The translations under genes were made by a program, and so were the position numbers. The notes beneath the pieces were generated by a model that did no database searches, was not told where the DNA came from, and saw only the letters and a list, made by a program, of their open reading frames with translations. 37,395 bases of DNA. It comes from Tahibacter harae. GTDB taxonomy: Bacteria > Pseudomonadota > Gammaproteobacteria > Xanthomonadales > Rhodanobacteraceae. The DNA lies in NCBI RefSeq assembly GCF_024437735.1, contig NZ_JANFQO010000034.1, positions 1 through 37,395 of the forward strand, in the 5' to 3' direction. Shown piece after piece: positions 26,385 to 34,877 of this stretch. Each line of letters starts with the position of its first letter. The first letter of the stretch is position 1.

Positions 26385-26470
26385 GTAGCGGGGCGCAACA
26401 GAGCTTCATCAATCGGGTTGTGCCGCGACGCAGCTGCGCGGCCGCTGGCTGCCATGCCGGATCCGGTTGC

Positions 26471-26520
26471 GAAAGCCCGCTCCCCCAAGCGCGTTTACGC
26501 GCTTGGGGGAGCGGGCTTTC
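26471..26520 (+). terminator. Perfect 50-bp palindrome, terminator of the antiporter gene
   Basis: GAAAGCCCGCTCCCCCAAGC and four further bases, then TT, then the exact complement: a 24-bp perfect stem. On the plus strand it is followed by CGCTTTTTCT, a T-tract, so it should terminate the antiporter transcript; on the other strand it may also stop readthrough from the ankyrin gene. Its core CTCCCCCAAGCGCG is the same as in the hairpins at 235-274 and 17084-17123, so a repeat-derived palindrome has become a terminator. The rest of the 229-base convergent gap holds nothing recognisable. Confidence 0.8.
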
Positions 26521-26613
26521 CGCTTTTTCTCGAAGAAATCCGGCAAATTTCACTGGGCAAAAACTTCGGATTCCACCGCTCGCCTGCTGCGAACGCCGGA
26601 TCCGGATCCCGGC

Positions 26614-29600
26614 TCAAGCCCCGCCGACCGGCTGGCGCAGCATCTGCGCCAGGCTGGGGATTGCCGCGCTTGCGCCCAGTTCGGCGGCGACGTCGGCGTA
26701 GCCCAGCAGTTCGGCCAGCTCGGCCGGTCTGCGCCCGAGGCAGTCGCGGATCTCGCGTTCGGCGCCGCGGGCGAGCAGCTGGCGGGCGCAGCCGAGCAGG
26801 CCGTGGATGGCGCAGGCGTGCAGGGCGCTGACGCCGCGGTCGTCCTGGGCGTCCAGATCGGCGGCGAAATCCAGCAGCAGGGCGACGGTATGGGCGATCT
26901 GGGCCGGGTCGCAGGACGAGCCCGGATCGGCGCGGCCGCCAACCAGCAGCAGCAGCGGCGTCTGGCCCTTGGCATTGCGCGTGTTCGGTGCCGCGCCCAG
27001 GCGCAGCAGGGCTTCCAGCACCGCGTGCGCGCGCCGGCCGGCATGGCCGAAGGCGTAGTGGGCGGCGGCGTGCAGGGCGGTGGAGCCTTTCTCGTCGGCG
27101 AGGTTGGGATTGGCGCCGGCGGCGAGCAGTTTTTCGACCAGTTCCGGGAAGCCCAGCGCCGCGGCGATCATCAGCGTGGTGCCGCCGCCGGGCAGGCGCT
27201 GGTCCAGCGCCACGCCGTAGCGCAGCAGTTCGTCCACCACGGCTTCGCGCCGCGCACTGACCGCGGCGGACAGGCAGGTCGCGCCGCTGGCCGCGGCATG
27301 GCCCAGGTCGGCGCCGCGCGCCAGCAGCAGTTGCACGGTCGGCACATGGCCCTGGCCGCAGGCGCGCAGCAGGGCGCTGGCGCCCTGGCTGTCGCTGCTT
27401 TCCAGCGGCAGGCCCAGGTCCAGCAGGCGTTCCACCGCGGCGTTGTCGCCCTGGGCCGCGGCGGCGACCAGGTCGTCCGGACGCAGCCGGCGCCGCGGCA
27501 GTTTCCATTTCGGCCAGTGCAGCCAGTGGCGCAGCACGCGGGAACCGCCGCCCAGGGCGCGGCCCAGCGGGGTTTCGCCGTCGTTGGCGGCCAGTTCCGG
27601 ATCGGCGCCGTGGCGGATCAGGCAGCGCGCCACGCCTTCCTGCTGCGGCGCCGGCAGGGCCAGGGCCGCATGCAGCGGCGTGCGGCCGAGCTGGTCGCGG
27701 CCGTTGGGATCGGCGCCGGCTTCGAGCAGGCGCGCCAGCAAGGTATCGGCGCCGAGTGCGGCGGCCAGGTGTACGGCGGTCTCGCCCTGTTCATTCGCAG
27801 CGAAGCTGTCGGCGCCGCGCTGGGCCAGGTCCAGCGCCAGGGCGAGCAGCTCTTCGCGCCGCTCGGCGCTGCTGGCGCGGGCCGCTTCCAGTACCCGCCG
27901 CAGCACGCCGGCGCCGCCGCTGTTGGCGCCGGCTTCGAGCAGTTCGGCCAGGGCGGTCGCGGTATCGGGCAGGCCTTGCAGCACCGCGTCGAACAGGCTG
28001 GCGCGGCCGGTGTAGGCATCGGCGCGCAGGCCGTGGTTGAGCAGCCACTGGCGCGGGCGCGCGTCGCTGTGAGTGGCCAGTTCCAGCCAGATGCCGGCCA
28101 GTTCGGTCGGCGGCCACTGGCCCAGGCGCGGGCGCATGCCTTCGGCGATGGTCCAGTGGCCGAAGCGCAGCGCATCCAGCAGATGGGCCGGGGAATCGGC
28201 TTCGGTGAGAGTGGCGCCGCCTTCGCTGACCGAGCTGGGCAGCGGATAGTCCGGGTCGATCAGTGCGACCAGATCCCAGCGTCCGCCGGCGATGGCGTGT
28301 TCCAGCGCGCGCCGGCCGTCATGGCAGGGGCGCTGGCGGTCTATGCCCAGGGCGAGCAGGGCGCGTACCGCGGCGACCTTGGCCTGGCGCGACTGGCAGG
28401 CGATGACCAGGGCGCTGCGGCCCAGGTGGTCGACCTTGTCCGCATCCGGCTTGCGCGCGGCGAGCAGGGCGATGACTTCGGCCGCGCCGGCGCGGGAGGC
28501 TTCCATCAGCGCGGTGGTGGCATGGCTGTCAGCCAGGTCCACGCTCGCGCCGGCATCCAACAGGCAGCGCGTGATCGCCGCATGGCCGGCCAGGCTGGCC
28601 GCCATCAGCGCGGTGCGGCCCAGCGGGCCCTGCGCATCGACCCGGGCCTTCTGCTTGAGCAGCAGCTTGACCCCGGTGATGTCGTCATCGGCGATGGAGG
28701 CTGCGGCGATCAGCGCGGGCTGGGCGTGCTCGACTTCGTTGCGTGCGCCGTGTTCGAGGAAGAAGCGCAGCAGGGTCCAGTTGGCCGCATGCGCCGCCTG
28801 GCCGAGCGGCGTCAGGCCTTCGCGGTTGACCGCGCCCAGCGGCGCGCCGGCGTCGATCAGCATGGCGGCGACGATGGGTTCGGCGGCGAGTGCGGCGTAA
28901 TGCAGCGCGGTATTGCCCTGGGCGTCAGCGGCGGCCGGGTCGGCGCCGTTGGCGAGCAGGGTGAGCACGGCGTCGGGACGGCCCTGGTAGCTGTCGCGCG
29001 TGGCCGCCAGCAGCGGGCTGAGGCCGGCGTGGCTGCGGTTCACATCGGCGCGCTTGGCGATCAGCGCGCGCAGCAGGCGCACTTCGGGCAGGGTGGCGGC
29101 CAGCATCAGCACGCTGCGCTGGTCGCGTTCGCCGGCCGCCGGCACGGTATCCGGATGGGCGCCGCGCTCCAGCGCGGCCAGGGCCAGTTCGACCTGGCCG
29201 CAGCGGGTGGCGTGCAGCAGGGCGGCGTCGAGTTCGGCCTGGTTGAGCCCGCCGGGCAGCTCGCGCGGCAATGCACAATCGGTTTCTGCGGCGGGCGCCG
29301 CCGGGGCCGCTTCGTCGGCGCCGCGGCGGGCGCGCCGCGCGGTCAGCAGCGCGCGCAGGCTACGGTTGGCGATCAGCAGCTGGCCCAGCGGCAGGGCGGC
29401 GGCGTAGATCAGCAGGCCCAGGGTGCGCACTTCGCTGGGTACGGCCTCGCCCAGGCCGGCGATGGCGACGGCGCCGCAGACCAGCACCAGCTGGGCCATG
29501 GCCACGGGCAGGCCGTGGCTGAAGAACAGCTCATGTTCGCCGGTCAGGTGGCGCGCGAACGTGACGCTGCGCGAGACCGCGGTGAGTATCCAGGAGCCCT

Positions 29601-30024
29601 CTTCCTCGTCCGGGTAGGCATCGTCCCAGACCAGGGCCAGGCCGAAGGCCGGCCATACCCGCCACAGCAGCAGCAGCGCAGCCACCACCGCGGCCGACAG
29701 GCACATCGTCGCCGCCAGTGAGCCGCCGTGCAGCAGCCAGCCCAGCGGCCAGCCCAGCAGCAGCATCACTGCGGCGGTATAGCTGGCCAGCATCACCAGG
29801 TGGGCGGCGCCACGGCGCAGCACGGTGCGGGCGAAGCTGTCCTCCAGCGCGAAGCCCAGGCCGTGGCAGACCGCGGCCAGGGTCAGCGAATTGGCCGCCA
29901 GCAGCAGGAGCAGGGCGGCCGGGTGCGTGAGGAAGGCGGCGGCGAGCAGACACAGCGCCGCCGGCAGGAAAAACGGCAGGCTGGCGGCGAAGGCGGCGAG
30001 GCGCGACGGCTTGGCTCGGGGCAC
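26614..30024 (-). CDS. Large ankyrin-repeat protein with an N-terminal multi-pass membrane domain
   Basis: An 1136-residue protein. Residues 1-235 contain about six hydrophobic helices, including LPFFLPAALCLLAAAFL near the N-terminus and RTLGLLIYAAALPLGQLLIA at the end of the block. The remaining roughly 890 residues are about twenty ankyrin repeats, recognisable by G-x-TALH/TPLH motifs (GNTALHYAALA, GRTALMAASLAGH, GETAVHLAAALG, GSTALHAAAHY). An interruption without the motif lies near the middle (about 600-680). Ankyrin stacks bind proteins; the partner is unknown. With the N-terminal membrane block the repeats are probably cytoplasmic, but topology is inferred. There is no secretion or eukaryote-targeting signal that would make it an obvious effector. 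It is the last gene of the minus-strand series. Confidence 0.88.
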   Translation of the reverse strand: MPRAKPSRLAAFAASLPFFLPAALCLLAAAFLTHPAALLLLLAANSLTLAAVCHGLGFALEDSFARTVLRRGAAHLVMLASYTAAVMLLLGWPLGWLLHGGSLAATMCLSAAVVAALLLLWRVWPAFGLALVWDDAYPDEEEGSWILTAVSRSVTFARHLTGEHELFFSHGLPVAMAQLVLVCGAVAIAGLGEAVPSEVRTLGLLIYAAALPLGQLLIANRSLRALLTARRARRGADEAAPAAPAAETDCALPRELPGGLNQAELDAALLHATRCGQVELALAALERGAHPDTVPAAGERDQRSVLMLAATLPEVRLLRALIAKRADVNRSHAGLSPLLAATRDSYQGRPDAVLTLLANGADPAAADAQGNTALHYAALAAEPIVAAMLIDAGAPLGAVNREGLTPLGQAAHAANWTLLRFFLEHGARNEVEHAQPALIAAASIADDDITGVKLLLKQKARVDAQGPLGRTALMAASLAGHAAITRCLLDAGASVDLADSHATTALMEASRAGAAEVIALLAARKPDADKVDHLGRSALVIACQSRQAKVAAVRALLALGIDRQRPCHDGRRALEHAIAGGRWDLVALIDPDYPLPSSVSEGGATLTEADSPAHLLDALRFGHWTIAEGMRPRLGQWPPTELAGIWLELATHSDARPRQWLLNHGLRADAYTGRASLFDAVLQGLPDTATALAELLEAGANSGGAGVLRRVLEAARASSAERREELLALALDLAQRGADSFAANEQGETAVHLAAALGADTLLARLLEAGADPNGRDQLGRTPLHAALALPAPQQEGVARCLIRHGADPELAANDGETPLGRALGGGSRVLRHWLHWPKWKLPRRRLRPDDLVAAAAQGDNAAVERLLDLGLPLESSDSQGASALLRACGQGHVPTVQLLLARGADLGHAAASGATCLSAAVSARREAVVDELLRYGVALDQRLPGGGTTLMIAAALGFPELVEKLLAAGANPNLADEKGSTALHAAAHYAFGHAGRRAHAVLEALLRLGAAPNTRNAKGQTPLLLLVGGRADPGSSCDPAQIAHTVALLLDFAADLDAQDDRGVSALHACAIHGLLGCARQLLARGAEREIRDCLGRRPAELAELLGYADVAAELGASAAIPSLAQMLRQPVGGA

Positions 30025-30073
30025 GCGGAACTTCCGTACACGAAAATCCGCGCGAGTATATGCAGATACATCG

Positions 30074-30105
30074 CCGCGCGCGGTAAGTAGGGATTAAGCG
30101 CGCGG
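30074..30105. terminator. Hairpin between ycgL and the ankyrin gene
   Basis: 8-bp arms CCGCGCGC/GCGCGCGG enclose a 16-base loop in the 111-base gap between two minus-strand genes. No T-tract follows. It may separate the ycgL transcript from the ankyrin gene. Confidence 0.35.
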
Positions 30106-30135
30106 TTACGACATGTTGCGCCGCATCAGGCGGGT

Positions 30136-30384
30136 TCAGCCGCCGGGCGTCACGGGCGGCGGCGGCAGCTGCAGGTGGAAGCCCGGGCCGGCCAGGTTGG
30201 CCATCACCATATCCACGTCTTCCTGCGCCAGCTTGCGTTCGGACGCCAGCGCCAGCTCGATCACGAAACGCAGCGGGCCCAGGCTTGCCGCCAGCGTCGG
30301 CGGCAGCAGGTCGAAGGCGTCGCGTTCGCGCAGGAAGACGAAGGTGTCAGCGCGTTTCAAGCTTTTGTAGACGAAGCACTGCAT
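30136..30384 (-). CDS. YcgL domain-containing protein
   Basis: An 82-residue cytoplasmic protein of the YcgL family. It starts MQCFVYKSLKRADTFVFL and ends in the near-invariant FHLQLPPPP. E. coli YcgL has the same fold and ending but its function is not established. I use ATG 30384, the family start; ATG 30393 is possible and would add three residues. Neither has a clear ribosome binding site, and the longer open frame from 30441 adds only Arg/Pro-rich residues. Confidence 0.9.
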   Translation of the reverse strand: MQCFVYKSLKRADTFVFLRERDAFDLLPPTLAASLGPLRFVIELALASERKLAQEDVDMVMANLAGPGFHLQLPPPPVTPGG

Positions 30385-30566
30385 CGGCGGCATCCGGCTG
30401 GGGGAAGGCAATGGTAGCTCGCCCCGGCGTGGCGGCCGCAAGCGGTGCGGCAGGCGACGCGGGTATCGCCCGGTTCGCGTGCGGCGGAACGATGGCGCGG
30501 AAGGCGGTACGGTGCCGGCGTGCGGTCTGGCGCCGCAGACGACGCGGAGCGGATGCGCGCCGCCGG

Positions 30567-30601
30567 AAACGAAAACGGCGCTGCCGGGGCTGGCAGCGCC
30601 G
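30567..30601 (-). terminator. Rho-independent terminator of the tricorn-type protease gene
   Basis: Reading the minus strand, a 10-bp stem CGGCGCTGCC/GGCAGCGCCG with a 6-base loop is followed by TTTTCGTTT. It starts 35 bases after the protease stop codon. The stem and T-rich tail are a textbook intrinsic terminator, the clearest minus-strand example in the window. Confidence 0.85.
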
Positions 30602-30635
30602 CCTCATTCCGCGCCGACGGCGCCGCCGCAGCGGA

Positions 30636-33600
30636 TCAGCCGCCGAAGTGGCTCGGCGCCGGCGGCGCCTGCAGCCGCGGCTTCGGCGCGGCCGGCAGCT
30701 GGCCCAGCAGCACCTCGACGGCCTTTTCTATGCTCGGATCCTTGCCCGCGGCGATCAGCTCGGGCCGGTCGATGACCTCGATATCCGGCGCCACGCCTTC
30801 GTTCTCCACCTTCCACTCGCCTTCCGTGCTCATGAAGCGGAAGGTCGCGGCAAGCAGGCTGCCGCCGTCGGCCAGGCCCGGATTGCCGGAGATGCCGATC
30901 AGCCCGCCCCAGGTGCGCGTGCCGATCAAGGTACCCAATTTCAATTTGCGGAAATAGTACGGGAAGGCGTCGCCGCCGGAGCTGGACAGGCCGTTGATCA
31001 GCATGGCCTTGGGGCCGTCGTGGGAAACCAGCGGCGTCGGCGCCGGATCCACGCCGCGGCGCTTCCAGTAGTTCAGCGGCGTGCGTGCCAGCAGCTCGAT
31101 CATGCGGTCGGGAATGAAGCCGCCGCCGTTGTAGCGGTCGTCGATGATCAGCGCTTCCTTGTCGTGGTAGGCGAGCAGGCCCTTGTTGAGTTCGCGGTTG
31201 CCTTCGATCGCCGTGTTGGGCACGTGGATGTAGCCGATGCGGCCGTTGGACAGCTTATCCACCAGGGCGCGGCGCGAGGCGACCCAGTCGGCATAGCGCA
31301 GGTTCTGCTCCGAGGTCAGCGTGCGCACGCGCACTTCGCGCGCGCCGGCCGCGCTGGGCCTGGAATTGAGGCGCAGGCTGACGACCTGGTCGCCGCGGCC
31401 CTGCAGCAGCTGGTACGGGTTCTTCACGCTGCGCGCGTCCACGCCATCGACGGCGATGAGGAAATCGCCGGCCTTGGCGCCGACGCCGGCCTCGGTCAGC
31501 GGCGAGCGCTGGTCGCGGTTCCAGTTCTCGCCGCCGAAGATGCGCGCGATGCGGAAATAGCCCGAGGCGTCAGCGGCGAAATCGGCGCCGAGCAGGCCGC
31601 CGGGGCGGCGTTCGGTCTTGGGCATGTCCGGCGAGGATTGCACGTAGACGTGGCCGGCATTGGCCTCGCCGGCGACTTCCTGCAGCAGGTAATCCAGGTC
31701 GGCGCGGCTGCCCAGGTGCGGCACCCAGGCGGCATAGCGGTCGCGGATGCCGTTCCAGCGTTCGATGCCGCCGTGCACCCCCGGGTCGTAGAACCAGTCG
31801 CGCAGGATGCGCCAGGCGTCGGTGAATTCCTGCTTCCATTCCACGCGCGGATCGACGTACAGCTCCATGCGGTCCAGGTTCAGCGCGCCGGCGTTGAAGT
31901 CCTGCGCGGCCTCGGCCTTGACGATGGCGTAGCGCTCGCCCTGCTTCAGCAACAGGGTGTCGCCGGCGGCGGAGACGCGGTAGTCGGCGATGTTGGCCGC
32001 CACGCTCTTGTCGGCGTCGGCATCCAGCGTGGTGCGGCGCAGTTCCAGCGGCTGCTGCTGGCGCGGCACGCCGGAGAGGAAATAGATCGCATCGCCGCCG
32101 GCGCGCAGGCTCTGGTAGTTGCCGGCGGCGACCTTGAACGCGGTCACGCGCTGGGTGATGCCGTCGCGGTCCACGCGCACGCGCACCGGCGCGGGCTTTT
32201 CTTCCTTGGCCGGCTTCTCCGCCTCGGCCGCGGCGGGCTTCACTTCGTCGCTCTTGAGCGGGTACAGCGCCGGGGCGTCGGCGGCCAGCGCCACGGCGTA
32301 GGGGCGCGTTGCATTCGTATACAGGTAGTTTTGTTCAAACGCACTGAAGGTGAGGTTGTAGTCGCGCGTGGAGAGGAAATACAGCCAGCGGCCCTTGGGG
32401 TCGAAGGCCGGGTTGAAGGCATTGCTGGTGGATTCGGTCACCGCGCCGGTCTTGCCGTCGGCGAGCGAGTACAGCCAGATTTCCGACAGCCCGGCGCCGT
32501 TGGCGCGGGCGTAGGCCAGCCAGCTGGAATCCGGCGCCCAGGCGTAGTCGGTGATGTCGTCGAACTGGCCGCGGTCGACCTCGCGCTGGCTGCCGCTGTC
32601 CACGTCGACGATGCGCAGGCGCTGCTGCTTGTCGGCGTAGGCGAGCTTCTTCGAATCCGGCGACCAGGCCGGCGCGAAGCGCCAGATGCCGCCGTCGCGG
32701 GTCAGCCGGCGCGGCTCGCCGCTGCCGTCCTGGTCGCGCACGTAGACCTCGTACTCGCCGCTTTCGTCGGAGAGATAGGCGATGCGGCGGCCGTCCGGCG
32801 ACCAGCTCGCGCTGATCTCGCGCGCCTGCGGCGTGCGGCTGAGGTTGCGCACTTCGCCGTTTTTGGCCGGCACGGTGAACAGTTCGCCGCGGGCGCCGAA
32901 CACGGCGCGCTCGCCGTGCGGCGAAAGATCGAAGGACTCCACCTGGCCGGCGACCTTCTTCCATGCCGGCAGCGCCTGCGGCTGGTCGCCGCTGACGCGG
33001 ATATCGAGCTTCACCGCCTGGCCGTCGGCCGGATTGAAGCGCCAGATCCAGCCGCCCTGCTCGAACACGATGGCATCCTTGCCGGCGCTGGGCCAGAGGA
33101 TGTCGAAGTCGGTATAGCGCGTGAGCTGGCGCGCCTCGCCGCCCTGGGCCGGCATGGCCCACAGGTTCAGCGTCTGGCCGTCGCGGTCGGAGACGAAATA
33201 CACCGTGTCGCCCAGCCACAGGGGCTGGTGGTCGGTGGCCGGGGACTCGGTCAGGCGGCGCGAGCTGTTGTTGACCAGGTCGTAGGTCCACACATCCTGG
33301 GCGCGGCCGCCGCGGTAGCGCTTCCAGCTGCGGAATTCGCGGTCTATCGGCGTATAGACCACGGATCTGCCGTCGGGCGAGAACATGCCGCCGCCGCTTT
33401 CGGGCATGGCCAGCGGCGTTTCCAGGCCGCCGTCGGCGGGCACCTGGTACAGCCGGCCGCTGCGTTCGTCGTAGGGCACGCGGTTGGCGCGCACCAGCAC
33501 GTTCTTGCCGTCGGGGCTCCAGTCCAGCACGCGGTAGTCGGTGCCGCCGCGCGGCGGCATCGGGCCGACATCGTTGTACCAGGTGAGCTGGCGCGGCACG

Positions 33601-33890
33601 CCGCCTTCGGCCGGGATCACATACACCTGGCGGGTGCCGTCGTATTCGGCCGAGAACGCGATGAAGCGGCAGTCCGGCGAGAATTTCGGATACAGCTCGT
33701 TGCCCAGGTGCGAGGTCAGCCGCTGTGCCACGCCGCCGGCGGCGGCGACGCGGTAGATGTCGCCGGCCTGGACGAAAGTCACCGCGTCGCCGCAGATGTC
33801 GGGAAAGCGCAGTACACGGCTGGAGCCCGCTTCCGGCGCCGATACGGCGGCGGCGGCGAGCAGGGCGGCGGAGACGGACGGCAGGGGCAT
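30636..33890 (-). CDS. Exported tricorn-type S41 family serine peptidase
   Basis: A 1084-residue protein homologous to tricorn protease. A signal peptide (about 1-18, AVSA) places it in the periplasm. Residues about 25-540 are WD40/TolB-like beta-propeller repeats (FSPDCRFIAFSAEYDG, WSPDGRRIAYLSDESGEYE, WSPDSKKLAYAD). A Lys/Ala/Glu-rich linker near 565-585 follows, then the C1 core, a PDZ domain (GVGAKAGDFLIAVDGVDA) and the S41 catalytic core. Residues aligning with the tricorn active site are H747 (AGHVYV), nucleophile S971 (SSSGGDAF) and E1031 (NEGVAPDI). The serine before the histidine in tricorn is glycine here, and the aspartate after the nucleophile is also glycine. It probably degrades peptides. 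It is not linked to the other peptidase gene of the window. Confidence 0.92.
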   Translation of the reverse strand: MPLPSVSAALLAAAAVSAPEAGSSRVLRFPDICGDAVTFVQAGDIYRVAAAGGVAQRLTSHLGNELYPKFSPDCRFIAFSAEYDGTRQVYVIPAEGGVPRQLTWYNDVGPMPPRGGTDYRVLDWSPDGKNVLVRANRVPYDERSGRLYQVPADGGLETPLAMPESGGGMFSPDGRSVVYTPIDREFRSWKRYRGGRAQDVWTYDLVNNSSRRLTESPATDHQPLWLGDTVYFVSDRDGQTLNLWAMPAQGGEARQLTRYTDFDILWPSAGKDAIVFEQGGWIWRFNPADGQAVKLDIRVSGDQPQALPAWKKVAGQVESFDLSPHGERAVFGARGELFTVPAKNGEVRNLSRTPQAREISASWSPDGRRIAYLSDESGEYEVYVRDQDGSGEPRRLTRDGGIWRFAPAWSPDSKKLAYADKQQRLRIVDVDSGSQREVDRGQFDDITDYAWAPDSSWLAYARANGAGLSEIWLYSLADGKTGAVTESTSNAFNPAFDPKGRWLYFLSTRDYNLTFSAFEQNYLYTNATRPYAVALAADAPALYPLKSDEVKPAAAEAEKPAKEEKPAPVRVRVDRDGITQRVTAFKVAAGNYQSLRAGGDAIYFLSGVPRQQQPLELRRTTLDADADKSVAANIADYRVSAAGDTLLLKQGERYAIVKAEAAQDFNAGALNLDRMELYVDPRVEWKQEFTDAWRILRDWFYDPGVHGGIERWNGIRDRYAAWVPHLGSRADLDYLLQEVAGEANAGHVYVQSSPDMPKTERRPGGLLGADFAADASGYFRIARIFGGENWNRDQRSPLTEAGVGAKAGDFLIAVDGVDARSVKNPYQLLQGRGDQVVSLRLNSRPSAAGAREVRVRTLTSEQNLRYADWVASRRALVDKLSNGRIGYIHVPNTAIEGNRELNKGLLAYHDKEALIIDDRYNGGGFIPDRMIELLARTPLNYWKRRGVDPAPTPLVSHDGPKAMLINGLSSSGGDAFPYYFRKLKLGTLIGTRTWGGLIGISGNPGLADGGSLLAATFRFMSTEGEWKVENEGVAPDIEVIDRPELIAAGKDPSIEKAVEVLLGQLPAAPKPRLQAPPAPSHFGG

Positions 33891-34022
33891 GAACGGGTTC
33901 CTCGCAGCGGGTAACCCGTCGGATTGTAGAAAACGCAGCAGCGCCCGCCGTGGGCCAAAAGGGCTAGCCCGCTGGTGCCGAGGCGCGCGGGAGGGCAGCG
34001 CCGGGCCAGCCTCCGCGCGAAC

Positions 34023-34775
34023 TCAGGCGCGTTCCAGCGTTTCCAGCTGCTTCTGCGCCGCGCTGAGGAATTCCTGTTCCTTGCGCCGGTAGTACTTGGG
34101 CGCCAGGCGGGCGCGCTTGAGCATGTCCTCGAACACCTTGCGCGCTTCCGCCGGGCGTCCCAGCTGCTGCAGCAGCTGACCGTAGCGCAGGCGCGCCTCC
34201 TCGCCGGGATAGCTGGTGGCCAGGGCGGCGTATTCCTCCAGCGCGCGGGCATGTTCGCCCAGTTCCTCCAGGCAGCGCGCGTAAAGGAAATGGCCTTCGT
34301 CGGAGCGGAAATCCGGATTGGCCTGGATCAGCGCATCCAGCGTGTCGCGCGCGGCGGCGTACTGCTGATTGCCGGCCTGGGCCTGGGCCAGGCCGAGCAT
34401 GAAGCCGGCGTCGGTGGCGTAGATGCCCTTGAGTATGGACTGGTACAGCTCCGCCGCATTGGCGTAATCGCCCAGGCGCAGGCTTTCCTCGGCCAGTCGG
34501 CGGCGGTTGTCCACGGTGTCGGCGATTTCCAGCTCCTGCGCGATACGCCGGCGCTGGCGTTCCGGATCGATCTTGTCCTGCACGCTGCGCACCAGCTTGC
34601 GGCTGGCGGGATCGTGGCGCAGGTCGGGCAGGATCTGGGTGAAGAAATACACCGCGATGCCCAGATACGAGCCGATCATGATGACCCATATCCACCAGTA
34701 CGGCCGGCCGGAGCGGACCATGTGCACCAGGCAGAGGAACTGCAGCAGGACGGAGACGACGAGAAGGACGGGCAT
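34023..34775 (-). CDS. TPR-containing membrane protein
   Basis: A 250-residue protein with two N-terminal transmembrane helices (about 2-18 and 26-48, YWWIWVIMIGSYLGIAVYFF) forming a short hairpin. A charged linker (about 55-85, DKIDPERQRRRIAQELE) and about four tetratricopeptide repeats (90-235) follow. Examples are LAEESLRLGDYANAAELYQ and YARCLEELGEHARALEEYA. TPR domains mediate protein contacts; no partner is evident. The helices at the N-terminus suggest an inner-membrane scaffold with both ends on the same side. ATG 34775 directly precedes the first helix. It lies between the protease and Ig-like genes with gaps of about 130 and 100 bases, so a shared operon is not certain. Confidence 0.82.
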   Translation of the reverse strand: MPVLLVVSVLLQFLCLVHMVRSGRPYWWIWVIMIGSYLGIAVYFFTQILPDLRHDPASRKLVRSVQDKIDPERQRRRIAQELEIADTVDNRRRLAEESLRLGDYANAAELYQSILKGIYATDAGFMLGLAQAQAGNQQYAAARDTLDALIQANPDFRSDEGHFLYARCLEELGEHARALEEYAALATSYPGEEARLRYGQLLQQLGRPAEARKVFEDMLKRARLAPKYYRRKEQEFLSAAQKQLETLERA

Positions 34776-34839
34776 GAGGACGGCGCGCGTGTCGGCAGGG
34801 CAGTTATCTTGTCGGCGCGCTCCGCCTGCCGCAAGGCTG

Positions 34840-34870
34840 GCCGGTGCGCGCGGCGGCCGCGCACACCGGC
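34840..34870. terminator. GC-rich hairpin after the Ig-like protein gene
   Basis: GCCGGTG plus CGCG pairs with CGCG plus CACCGGC (7 and 4 bp, separated by a two-base bulge) starting eight bases after the stop codon of the minus-strand secreted protein gene. No T-tract follows, so termination strength is uncertain. Confidence 0.4.
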
Positions 34871-34877
34871 GCGACGC

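Noticed and set aside
26467-29721. A 1084-residue plus-strand frame opposite the ankyrin gene with Gly/Gln repeats
   Set aside because: The apparent repeats are the complement of the ankyrin repeats; the minus strand has recognisable motifs and this one does not.
30285-33914. A 1209-residue plus-strand frame opposite the tricorn-type gene
   Set aside because: Antisense shadow; the minus-strand product has a signal peptide, propeller repeats and catalytic residues.
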